From NCBI GenBank assembly GCA_041687295.1, contig JAWLCG010000117.1:1-12540 (forward strand): 12,540 nt of DNA, given 5' to 3'. Source of the stretch: JAWLCG01 sp041687295. GTDB taxonomy: Bacteria > Planctomycetota > Phycisphaerae > SM23-33 > FEN-1343. The notes beneath the pieces were generated by a model that saw only the letters and a list, made by a program, of their open reading frames with translations, was not told the origin of the DNA and made no database searches. Within the stretch, counting starts at the first letter, position 1. Each line of letters begins with the position of its first letter. Shown here piece after piece: positions 1 through 6,604 of this stretch. The position numbers and the translations under genes were made by a program.

Positions 1-80
1 CTGGCACCCCTTCGGGGCTCCGAACCGGCCGGGCCGGGCTCGGTCGGCTCGGCCGGTTTGCCGTGGCCCTGAATTATCGG

Positions 81-112
81 ATAGGCTCACAAACGCCGTA
101 GCCACGGCACCC
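81..112 (-). repeat. Decayed copy of the GGGTGCCGTGGCT hairpin repeat
   Basis: Read on the minus strand, this begins GGGTGCCGTGGCTACGGCGT and matches the left arm and loop of the copies at 4289, 5755 and 12377. The right arm (GTAGCCACG in the 12377 copy) has decayed to GTGAGCCTA-like sequence, so the stem no longer forms cleanly. It is the only copy of this family on the minus strand in the window. Confidence 0.6.
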
Positions 113-395
113 GGACGGCTTTCTGCTATTCGGTGTCCTGAACGAGTTCCAATGAGAACCCCAAACCGTTTTCGCTGGCGTCACAACGGGCCCTGCCCTG
201 GGTGCATGCGCGGCCTGGGGAAGTTACCCCGCGGGAAACTCAGTCGCGGACCTGAGGCAGTAATAGGAATCAGCGCGAGCGAGAGTACGGAGAAGACCCT
301 ACAGAAAATGCAAGCACATGGAACCGGCCGATCCGAGGCGCCGAAAGCGGCATGGGCCAGGATGGAGAGGCGTCGAGCGAAGCCTTCCTGTCAGT

Positions 396-417
396 CCCGC
401 CGACGGGGGGCGGCGGG
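396..417 (-). terminator. GC hairpin after the 427-642 gene
   Basis: CCCGCCG at 396-402 pairs with CGGCGGG at 411-417 around an 8-base loop. It lies just past the stop of the minus-strand gene at 427-642, where a transcription end would be expected. No U tract follows on the minus strand, so it is only a candidate terminator. Confidence 0.3.
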
Positions 418-426
418 GCGAGGGTC

Positions 427-642
427 TCAGCTTCCGGGACTGAAGCTCAGGCTCACGCCGCCGGGGCGACGCAAGGCCGAGCCGGAGGCCGGGTCCTCAA
501 ACAGGGGCAGGCCTGCTCGTGCTCGCAAGATGTACTTCTCGAGATTGGCCTTACGAAGTGATTCTCGCTCACCGCCGTCCCAGTCGCTGTTGGTCAGCCG
601 ACCCGGACGGAAACCACGAACCATGGGTCCCGAGTCCGACAT
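427..642 (-). CDS. Small protein of unknown function, 71 aa
   Basis: I do not recognise this protein. It was called because the start has a good ribosome binding site (GGAGGG, six bases before ATG) and the first 50 or so residues read like real protein. They include an acidic/aromatic patch (SDWDGGERES, about residues 19-28) and a probable basic amphipathic helix, LRKANLEKYILRARAGLPLF (about 29-48). The last 20 residues are low-complexity (GGVSLSFSPGS) and could be a degraded tail. There is no signal peptide, membrane segment or cysteine pair. It lies 171 bp downstream of another small minus-strand gene (814-1080) and may share its transcript. Function is unknown, and it could also be the surviving 5' part of a longer gene. 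Confidence 0.5.
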   Translation of the reverse strand: MSDSGPMVRGFRPGRLTNSDWDGGERESLRKANLEKYILRARAGLPLFEDPASGSALRRPGGVSLSFSPGS

Positions 643-813
643 GGCGGTCCCTCCACAGGTGCCGCACCTCAGCCCGGTGCTCCTCCCTAAGCGCAGAGCT
701 GTTCGTCTCAGGGACGGCCTCCTTGACAGCGCTGCCGCCCGCTCCCCCGGCGCACTCCGGCGCCGCGTGCACAGCGCAACGACCGTCCCTCACACCGACC
801 CGGACGCCCGGCC

Positions 814-1080
814 CTACCGCTCCTTCGGGGCTGGGACGACCAGGTTCATCTGACATTCAGCGGCCAGGTCGTGCAGCTCATTGCGTTCGAGTTCGCCGAA
901 CGGCTTGCCACGCTTCTGGAGCTTCTCGTTGAACCGGATGCATTGATCCTGCATGCGCTCGTGGGTCTCCTGGCTGCCGCCGACCAGGCGAAAATTCTCG
1001 CCCTTGGTCACGCGGGTATGCCCGTCCGACCCGTCAAGCCCGATTCCCAGAAGCCCCTCGACGCGCTTCGACTTAGCCAC
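814..1080 (-). CDS. Small soluble protein of unknown function, 88 aa
   Basis: No named function. The reading frame looks genuine: GAGG lies six bases before the ATG at 1080, residue use is balanced, and the sequence is predicted soluble. A conserved-looking core covers about residues 9-41 (GLLGIGLDGSDGHTRVT, then ENFRLVGGSQETHE). A long charged helix follows (about 38-75: ETHERMQDQCIRFNEKLQKR and onward), and the C-terminus is short and basic. There is no signal peptide or transmembrane segment. From memory the style resembles short hypothetical proteins common in planctomycetes, but I cannot name a family. It diverges from the DUF2267 gene, with a 200-bp control region between them. Codon choice is less GC-extreme than in purA or the sulfatase. 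Confidence 0.78.
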   Translation of the reverse strand: MAKSKRVEGLLGIGLDGSDGHTRVTKGENFRLVGGSQETHERMQDQCIRFNEKLQKRGKPFGELERNELHDLAAECQMNLVVPAPKER

Positions 1081-1123
1081 GAAAAACCTCGCTTACGACA
1101 GGACTCTAGTGACTCGACCTTAG

Positions 1124-1151
1124 ATTGTACCCACCGTCAAGCTGGCTGCAA
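1124..1151 (-). promoter_or_regulatory. Candidate promoter for the 814-1080 gene
   Basis: On the minus strand there is a good -10 box, TACAAT (1129-1124, 5 of 6 to consensus). A weak -35, TTGCAG (1151-1146), lies 16 bases upstream. Transcription would start near 1117, about 37 bases before the ATG at 1080. The poor -35 makes this tentative. Confidence 0.3.
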
Positions 1152-1167
1152 GCGTCTTTACGCAAGT

Positions 1168-1196
1168 TTGATAGACCCCCGGCGGGCCTCTAGAAT
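1168..1196 (+). promoter_or_regulatory. Sigma-70-type promoter for the DUF2267 gene
   Basis: TTGATA (1168-1173) and TAGAAT (1191-1196) each match the sigma-70 consensus at 5 of 6 positions, separated by the optimal 17 bases. The predicted start is near 1203, leaving a leader of about 78 bases before the ATG at 1281. This is the best-looking promoter in the window and lies back-to-back with the minus-strand candidate at 1124-1151. Confidence 0.6.
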
Positions 1197-1280
1197 ACCC
1201 AAGTGGAAAATTGGGGACATCTCCGCGACGGCCGCCGCCCCGTCGAGCGGCCCATCGCCATGGACAGGGGAGTGCCAATC

Positions 1281-1712
1281 ATGGGTATGACAGGACTTGA
1301 ATTCGCCGATCGCACGCTGCAGAAGACGCATGCGTGGATCCACGACATTGAGGAATACACGGGCCGAGAGGATGCCCACGTGGCCTACCAGGAGTTGCGG
1401 GCGGTGCTGCAGACCCTCCGCGACCGCCTGCCGCTGGAGGAGGCCGTCGACTTCGGCGCCCAGTTGCCGATGCTGGTCCGCGGCTTCTACTACGAGGGCT
1501 GGCGGCCCAGCGAGACGCCGCACAAGGTCCGCCACGCCGACGAGTTTGTCTCGGCCGTGCAGGAGAAGCTCTCGGGCAACCCGCAGATCGACCCCAACCA
1601 GGCCATCCAGGCCGTGCTGCACGTGCTGGACAAGCGGGTCACCGAGGGCGAGATGCAGGACGTCCGCTCGAACATGCCCGAGCCCATCCGCCAGATGTGG
1701 CCGGCGCATTAG
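1281..1712 (+). CDS. DUF2267 domain protein, 143 aa
   Basis: The protein matches the DUF2267 pattern of two similar all-helical repeats. The first (about residues 5-75) contains AYQELRAVLQTLRDRLPLEE followed by FGAQLPMLVRGFYYEGW. The second (about 83-143) contains QAIQAVLHVLDKRVTEGEMQ followed by VRSNMPEPIRQMWP. Paired repeats of the form 'helix-LRxRL-xxE-AxDxxAQLP' are the family hallmark. The biochemical role of DUF2267 proteins is not established. The start at 1281 was chosen because GGGGAG lies eight bases upstream; two earlier in-frame ATGs (1203, 1260) have no such site and would add an unrelated arginine-rich leader. A strong promoter lies at 1168-1196, and the gene appears monocistronic, with a hairpin following. 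It is predicted cytoplasmic. Confidence 0.88.
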   Translation: MGMTGLEFADRTLQKTHAWIHDIEEYTGREDAHVAYQELRAVLQTLRDRLPLEEAVDFGAQLPMLVRGFYYEGWRPSETPHKVRHADEFVSAVQEKLSGNPQIDPNQAIQAVLHVLDKRVTEGEMQDVRSNMPEPIRQMWPAH

Positions 1713-1772
1713 AGCGTCTTGCTCGCGGACCTGCCGATGCGTTGTGCCGGGTCAGGCACTGCCCGGCCCGAT

Positions 1773-1796
1773 GCCCACGGAAGGCATTCCGTGGGC
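1773..1796 (+). terminator. Perfect hairpin after the DUF2267 gene
   Basis: GCCCACGGAA (1773-1782) and TTCCGTGGGC (1787-1796) form a perfect 10-bp stem with a 4-base GGCA loop, 60 bases past the DUF2267 stop. An imperfect hairpin with GCCGGG/CCCGGC arms precedes it (1746-1767). No T run follows, so it may be a repeat-type palindrome acting as a transcript end rather than a classical intrinsic terminator. Confidence 0.45.
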
Positions 1797-1883
1797 TTGG
1801 GTAGAACCTTTGCTCAACCCGCAGGCGCAAGCGCAAAACGGCCTGGACCGTCTTGCGCCGACGGGAGATCTGGCAGATGCGCC

Positions 1884-3301
<1,418 letters not shown>

Positions 3302-3308
3302 GTCGCAT

Positions 3309-3391
3309 GTAGGCCGGGGCGAGCGCAGCGAGGCCCGGCACCCACCGACACCAGCCGCCGCCGGGCCTCGCTGGCGCTCGACCCGGCCTAC
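3309..3391. repeat. Inverted pair of GTAG-footed REP-like elements (BIME-like)
   Basis: The left arm (3309-3339) starts GTAGGCCGGGGCGAGCG and the right arm (3360-3391), read on the opposite strand, starts GTAGGCCGGGTCGAGCG. The arms pair along about 31 bp with one mismatch and one single-base bulge, around a 20-base loop. The right arm is identical over 32 bases, in opposite orientation, to the single element at 12188-12219. Each unit opens with GTAG followed by an internal palindrome, the layout described for REP elements. It fills the purA-uppS gap and could act as a terminator or RNA-stability element on the purA transcript. Confidence 0.85.
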
Positions 3392-3416
3392 GAAGCCCGT
3401 TCGAAAAGGAATCGCA

Positions 3417-4190
3417 ATGGCAGACGTATCCCCCGCGGCCGTGGCGGCCGCCCGGGCGTCCCTGGGCGTGCCCGAGGAGCGGATCCCCCGCCACGTGGCC
3501 ATCATCATGGACGGCAACGGGCGCTGGGCCCGCCAGCGGGGCCTGCCTCGGCTGGCCGGCCATCAGCGGGGCGCCACGGTCGTCCGCACCATCGTCACCG
3601 AGGCCGCCCGGCTCGGCCTGGACGCCCTGACGCTCTACAGCTTCTCCATCGAGAACTGGTCGCGCCCCGCCGACGAGGTCCGAGGCCTGATGGGCCTGTA
3701 CGCCGAGTACCTCGTCAGCGAGCGGCAGACCTGCATCGACCACAACATCCGCCTGCGCCATGTAGGCCTGCGCGACGGGCTGCCCGACAGCGTTCTGGAC
3801 GAGTTAGACACCAGCATCGCCGCCACCGAGACCAACACCGGCATGTACCTGTGCCTGGCCCTGAACTACGGCAGCCGGCGCGAGATCCTCCAGGCCGCCC
3901 GCGACCTGGCCGCCCGGGCCTCCGCCGGCGAGATCGCCCCCGACGCCATCGACGAGGCCCTCTTCAGCGACAGCCTCACCACCGCCGGCGTGCCCGACCC
4001 GGACCTCATCGTCCGCACCTCGGGCGAGCTGCGCCTGAGCAATTTCCTGCTCTGGCAGGCCAGCTACGCCGAGTTCTACGCCACCGCCGTCCACTGGCCC
4101 GACTTCTCGCCCGAAGAGCTCCACGCCGCCATCCGCGACTTCAGCCAACGCGACCGCCGCTTCGGCGGACTCAAGACGGAGAAGAAGTAA
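3417..4190 (+). CDS. uppS: Isoprenyl transferase (undecaprenyl diphosphate synthase)
   Basis: This cis-prenyltransferase extends farnesyl diphosphate with isopentenyl diphosphate to make the C55 lipid carrier used for cell-wall and surface glycan assembly. At 257 residues it is normal length. All signature blocks are present: HVAIIMDGNGRWA (residues 26-38) with catalytic Asp32, FSIENWSRP (76-84), LNYGSRREI (149-157) and the substrate-binding RTSGELRLSNFLLWQ (200-214), followed by AEFY. AAGGA lies six bases before the ATG. The often-linked downstream partners cdsA and dxr are absent here; an unrelated lyase gene follows after 237 bp of repeats. The final codons (Lys-Lys-stop) lie in sequence that resembles the upstream edge of the purine-rich repeat at 12283, so the 3' end may have been shaped by repeat insertion. 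Confidence 0.97.
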   Translation: MADVSPAAVAAARASLGVPEERIPRHVAIIMDGNGRWARQRGLPRLAGHQRGATVVRTIVTEAARLGLDALTLYSFSIENWSRPADEVRGLMGLYAEYLVSERQTCIDHNIRLRHVGLRDGLPDSVLDELDTSIAATETNTGMYLCLALNYGSRREILQAARDLAARASAGEIAPDAIDEALFSDSLTTAGVPDPDLIVRTSGELRLSNFLLWQASYAEFYATAVHWPDFSPEELHAAIRDFSQRDRRFGGLKTEKK

Positions 4191-4194
4191 AGAC

Positions 4195-4272
4195 GAAGAT
4201 GGGCCACAGAGGCACAGAGGACGCAGAGAGAAGAAGCACTGAGAAGGCAGAGATATTGAGGAAGACGAAGGG
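4195..4272 (+). repeat. Purine-rich dispersed repeat, copy 1
   Basis: The core is GGGCCACAGAGGCACAGAGG followed by an AG/CA-rich tail to about 4272. Copies lie at 5589-5640 and 12297-12371, always on the plus strand just after a plus-strand gene. Similarity to the 12283 copy begins inside the uppS stop region (from 4181). The purine/CAGAGG-rich pattern does not code for anything convincing; its antisense reads as a cysteine/leucine-rich false protein. Confidence 0.85.
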
Positions 4273-4288
4273 ATTCGCGAGTTAGCCA

Positions 4289-4322
4289 GGTGCCGTGGCT
4301 GCGACGCTTGCAGCCACGGCTT
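4289..4322 (+). repeat. GGTGCCGTGGCT hairpin repeat, copy with an 11-bp stem
   Basis: GCCGTGGCTGC (4292-4302) pairs perfectly with GCAGCCACGGC (4310-4320) around a 7-base loop. The same family occurs at 5755 and 12377, and decayed at 81. It follows the purine-rich repeat, and the hairpin could end or stabilise the uppS transcript. Confidence 0.8.
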
Positions 4323-4375
4323 CAGGTCCCACCAGGCGTGTCGCTGGGCAACAAGGCACTGCAATGGCCCGCACC

Positions 4376-4415
4376 GTTACGCATTGACGCAGTGACGGGT
4401 TGACGCATTGACGAT
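4376..4415 (+). repeat. 8-bp-period tandem repeat before the lyase gene
   Basis: Five consecutive 8-base units run GTTACGCA, TTGACGCA, GTGACGGG, TTGACGCA, TTGACGAT. They end three bases before the GGAGG ribosome binding site of the 4428 gene. The period is exactly 8 throughout. A different sequence with the same period lies before the NIF3 gene (6605-6626). Confidence 0.75.
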
Positions 4416-4427
4416 CCGGAGGTCCCC

Positions 4428-5579
4428 ATGAGCATCGGCCAGGTCTTTGCCCCCGAGGGTCGCACGTACGCCGACCCGGTCACGGGCGTGACGGTTCGGC
4501 AGCTGACGGACTGGCGCTGCCACAACCACCACACCTACTTCACCAACAACGGCCTGTACGCCGGCGGGCGACGGCTGCTGATCGGCTCGCACCGGCACAA
4601 CGCCGAGAACTTTTTCGGCGTCGAGCTGGACTCGGGCACGCTGACGCAGCTGACCGACTTTGGCCCCGAGGCCAAGCCCGGTCTGCAGGGGGCGTTCATC
4701 AACCCCACGCGCGACGAGGCCTACTTCAACAACCAGGGCACGCTGACGGCCCTGGACCTGAAGACCGGCCAACAGCGCGAGCTCTACCGCCGGCCAGAGG
4801 GCTACCGCCTGGGCAACTGCTCCTGCACGGCCGATGGCCGAACCGTCTGCGTGGCCGTGAGCCAGGATCTGTCGGGGCAGATCCTGATGGACCTGGGACA
4901 CGGGTATGTCGGCTTCGCCGAATACTGGGCCGCCCGGCCGCACTGCATGATCGTCGCCATCGACGTCGAAACGGGCCTGACCCGCACGGCCTGGGAGGAG
5001 GACTGCTGGGTCGGCCACGTGAACACCTCGCCCGCCCTGGCCAACGTGCTGAGCTTCTGCCACGAGGGGCCCTGGAGCAAGGTCGACCAGCGGATGTGGG
5101 TGCTGGACATCCCCACCGGCCAAGCCACGCCGCTGCGCCCGCAGGTGCCCGGCGAGACCATCGGCCATGAGTACTGGTTCGCCGACGGCCAGCGCGTCGG
5201 CTACCACGGCACCAAGGACGGCGTGCACCTGTTCGGCTTCATCGGCTGGGACAACACGGGGCAGGTCGAAAGGCCCTTCCCGCACGGCTCGACCCACTTC
5301 CACAGCCTCGACGAGACCCTCATCATCGGCGACGGCGGCACGGGCAACCCCTTCCTGCTGCTCTGGCAGCTGGCCGGCGAGCAGTACGCCGGCCCCCGCC
5401 GGCTGCTGCGCCACCGCGGCAGCTTCCACATCCAGATCGTCCACGTCCACCCGCGGATGTTCACGGGCCCCGACGGCACGCGGCGCATCGCCTTCACCGC
5501 CGACCACAACGGCTACGGCAACGTCTTCCTCGTCGACGTGCCCCCCTTTGAGAGCCTGCCCGAGGTGGAAGCGCGGTAG
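4428..5579 (+). CDS. ogl: Oligogalacturonate lyase, PL22 family
   Basis: This is a cytoplasmic beta-eliminating lyase that cuts short (mainly di- and tri-) galacturonates from pectin to 4-deoxy-5-keto uronate. At 383 residues it has the expected length, with beta-propeller-like repeats and no signal peptide. Diagnostic blocks are ADPVTGVTVRQLTDWRCHNHHTYFTNNG (residues 15-42, split here as ADPVTGVTVRQLT and HNHHTYFTNNG), FCHEGPWSKVDQRMW (210-224) and IGHEYWFADG (245-254). In the characterised Yersinia enzyme the manganese ligands are one His plus a Q-x-x-H-x-H set; here His290 and Gln336/His339/His341 fit that pattern. His247 aligns with the proposed catalytic base. GGAGG lies five bases before the start. 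No other pectin gene is adjacent, and the gene stands between repeat arrays. Confidence 0.93.
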   Translation: MSIGQVFAPEGRTYADPVTGVTVRQLTDWRCHNHHTYFTNNGLYAGGRRLLIGSHRHNAENFFGVELDSGTLTQLTDFGPEAKPGLQGAFINPTRDEAYFNNQGTLTALDLKTGQQRELYRRPEGYRLGNCSCTADGRTVCVAVSQDLSGQILMDLGHGYVGFAEYWAARPHCMIVAIDVETGLTRTAWEEDCWVGHVNTSPALANVLSFCHEGPWSKVDQRMWVLDIPTGQATPLRPQVPGETIGHEYWFADGQRVGYHGTKDGVHLFGFIGWDNTGQVERPFPHGSTHFHSLDETLIIGDGGTGNPFLLLWQLAGEQYAGPRRLLRHRGSFHIQIVHVHPRMFTGPDGTRRIAFTADHNGYGNVFLVDVPPFESLPEVEAR

Positions 5580-5588
5580 AGACGCACG

Positions 5589-5640
5589 GAAGATGGGCCA
5601 CAGAGGCGCAGAGGACACAGCGAGAGGACCCACTGAAGGC
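5589..5640 (+). repeat. Purine-rich dispersed repeat, copy 2 (shorter)
   Basis: It begins about ten bases after the lyase stop codon with AAGATGGGCCACAGAGGCGC and continues through a GGACACAG segment. The AG-rich tail seen in copies 1 and 3 is missing, and a REP pair follows instead. Confidence 0.8.
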
Positions 5641-5646
5641 TCTGCC

Positions 5647-5712
5647 GTAGGGCGGGCAATGCCCGCCGTCGATGACGCCAGGCGCCGCCGCGGCGGGCCG
5701 TGCCCGCCCTAC
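5647..5712. repeat. Inverted pair of GTAGGGCGGGC REP-like elements
   Basis: The left unit GTAGGGCGGGCAATGCCCGC (from 5647) and the right unit, ending GTGCCCGCCCTAC at 5712, face outward with GTAG at both outer ends. Each is itself a short palindrome (GGCGGGC/GCCCGCC). The same family occurs singly at 7823-7848 and 9072-9097. The pair sits between the purine-rich repeat and the hairpin repeat, in contrast to the other loci where those two are adjacent. Confidence 0.8.
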
Positions 5713-5754
5713 TGGAGCGTCCGGGCTTGCCACGTCGTAGCCGAAGGCGAAAAC

Positions 5755-5789
5755 GGGTGCCGTGGCTGCCGTGTTTGCAGCCACGTCTG
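5755..5789 (+). repeat. GGGTGCCGTGGCT hairpin repeat, copy with a 9-bp stem
   Basis: CGTGGCTGC (5761-5769) pairs with GCAGCCACG (5777-5785) around CGTGTTT. It lies between the convergent lyase and acetyltransferase genes. Confidence 0.8.
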
Positions 5790-5813
5790 TCCGGAATCAC
5801 GGCAGACCCAAAG

Positions 5814-5842
5814 GGGGCCGGGCCCGATGAGGACCCGGCCCC
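5814..5842 (-). terminator. Terminator of the acetyltransferase gene
   Basis: On the minus strand, GGGGCCGGG and CCCGGCCCC form a perfect 9-bp stem with an 11-base loop, followed by CTTT. It starts 14 bases past the stop of the 5856-6296 gene. The T tract is short, but strength and placement fit an intrinsic terminator. Confidence 0.6.
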
Positions 5843-5855
5843 TCGTGCGTTGGGG

Positions 5856-6296
5856 TCAGTCGCGACGGTTGGGGCCGCCGTCCTGCCAGTCCATCCGCAT
5901 CCGCGTCATGGCCAAGGCCTGTTCGGGCCGATAGGCGGCGAAGCCCAGGCCCTCAAACAGGGGACGCAGCTCGGCGGAGGGGTGGGCGTTCACCTGGTAC
6001 ACCTGCCCGAACCGCTCGACGAGCCGGCTCAGCAGCTCGCGCTCAAGCCCCTGGCCCCGCCAGGCGGACAGCACCTCGACGTCCCACACGTACAGCATGA
6101 GCACGCCATCGGTCAGCCCGCAGGCGAAGCCAACCACCTGGCCGGCCTCGTCCAGGGCCAGCACCGCGGCGTTCATGGCCGAGAGGCCCGCCAGCGTGGT
6201 CGCCGGCGAGGGCGGGTTGACCCACTCGGTCCGCAGGCCCGCCAGCTGCTCGGCCGACACTTCGTCAGCGGAATACGTATATCGAACGTTGAACAT
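5856..6296 (-). CDS. GNAT-family N-acetyltransferase, 146 aa
   Basis: A small cytoplasmic acetyltransferase of the GNAT fold that would move an acetyl group from acetyl-CoA to an amine; the substrate cannot be read from the sequence. Visible GNAT features are a central strand pair, VVGFACGL and GVLMLYVWDVEVLSAWRGQG (about residues 54-83), and the acetyl-CoA pyrophosphate loop RGQGLE (80-85). These are followed by helix 3 (LERELLSRLVERFG) and the late motif HPSAELRPLFEGLGF (105-119), a standard motif B ending. Length is typical. AAAGGA lies six bases before the ATG. A promoter candidate lies 150 bp upstream (6448-6476) with a possible short leader peptide between. The gene diverges from the NIF3-family gene and converges on the lyase, with a terminator after its stop. 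Confidence 0.9.
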   Translation of the reverse strand: MFNVRYTYSADEVSAEQLAGLRTEWVNPPSPATTLAGLSAMNAAVLALDEAGQVVGFACGLTDGVLMLYVWDVEVLSAWRGQGLERELLSRLVERFGQVYQVNAHPSAELRPLFEGLGFAAYRPEQALAMTRMRMDWQDGGPNRRD

Positions 6297-6365
6297 GGTA
6301 AATCCTTTCCGGGGCGCGCAGCGCCGCCGGTTGATGGCAACGGGAAGGGCGCAGGCCCCACGGCC

Positions 6366-6381
6366 CGCCGCCCGGGCGGCG
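6366..6381. repeat. Perfect 16-base GC palindrome in the acetyltransferase leader
   Basis: CGCCGCCCGGGCGGCG is its own reverse complement. It lies about 70 bases upstream of the acetyltransferase ATG, within the predicted 5' leader, after the mini-ORF stop codon. It could be a dimeric protein site or part of a leader RNA fold with the flanking GGCCCG sequence. Confidence 0.4.
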
Positions 6382-6404
6382 TCGAATGGACGCCGGAAGA
6401 GGAT

Positions 6405-6425
6405 CTACCAGATGCGAATCACCAT
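6405..6425 (-). CDS. Possible 6-residue leader peptide, MVIRIW
   Basis: A very short frame (ATG GTG ATT CGC ATC TGG TAG) is preceded at seven bases by AAGGAG, the strongest Shine-Dalgarno sequence in this intergenic region. It begins about 16 bases into the transcript predicted from the 6448-6476 promoter and ends about 108 bases before the acetyltransferase start. The position resembles regulatory leader peptides, but there is no run of one amino acid and no clear pair of competing hairpins. It may be chance. Confidence 0.3.
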   Translation of the reverse strand: MVIRIW

Positions 6426-6447
6426 GCGGATTCTCCTTACGTGCCCT

Positions 6448-6476
6448 ATCCTACCACCGGGCCATGCGCCTGACAA
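6448..6476 (-). promoter_or_regulatory. Promoter candidate for the acetyltransferase
   Basis: Minus strand TTGTCA (6476-6471, 5 of 6) and TAGGAT (6453-6448, 4 of 6) are exactly 17 bases apart. The predicted start near 6441 gives a leader of about 145 bases to the acetyltransferase ATG. Confidence 0.45.
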
Positions 6477-6545
6477 GCGTCGCCCTCAGGGTTGCCCCCG
6501 CGGCGATGGCGTGGATAATCGGGCCAGAGGCGCGCTGCCCGAGTT

Positions 6546-6577
6546 CGAAGACCCCGGGCATGCCGGGGCTATATGGG
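6546..6577 (+). repeat. Dispersed repeat CGAAGACCCCGGGC...CTATATGGG
   Basis: This contains CGAAGACCCCGGGCATGCC followed by GGGGCTATATGGG. The reverse complement occurs at 12249-12281 with about one base change and one indel. The centre CCCCGG/CCGGGG can form a short hairpin. Confidence 0.7.
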
Positions 6578-6604
6578 CTGCCGCCGATGAGTCGCGCTTC
6601 CGAG

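Larger units (their letters stand above)
1..426. other. Gene-poor left end, no recognised gene
   Basis: I see no convincing coding sequence here on either strand. The open frames are arginine- and proline-rich translations with no start signal and look like GC-driven shadows. The stretch contains a decayed copy of a dispersed hairpin repeat (81-112) and a hairpin at its right edge (396-417). The middle (about 200-340) is less GC-rich than the flanking DNA and contains short complementary runs such as GGGG AAGTTA CCCC near 217-230. I could not match it to RNase P RNA, tmRNA, SRP RNA, a tRNA or a group II intron domain V by eye. Confidence 0.5.

Noticed and set aside
152..853. 233-residue plus-strand frame near the left end
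   Set aside because: Arginine/proline/serine-rich, no Shine-Dalgarno sequence, no recognisable domain, and it overlaps two better minus-strand genes.
569..856. 95-residue minus-strand frame between the two small genes
   Set aside because: It overlaps the end of the 814-1080 gene and the start of the 427-642 gene in other frames, has no ribosome site and shows GC-shadow composition.
3309..3391. Long inverted repeat as a transposon end or miniature transposon
   Set aside because: No target duplication is visible, and each arm occurs singly elsewhere (12188-12219), so a REP pair explains it better.
4195..4272. Purine-rich repeats as a CRISPR array
   Set aside because: Copies are single and kilobases apart, without regular spacers or nearby cas genes.
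4377..5633. 418-residue minus-strand frame over the lyase gene
   Set aside because: Its ends are made of the 8-bp tandem repeat and the purine-rich repeat, and the body is antisense to a clear PL22 enzyme.
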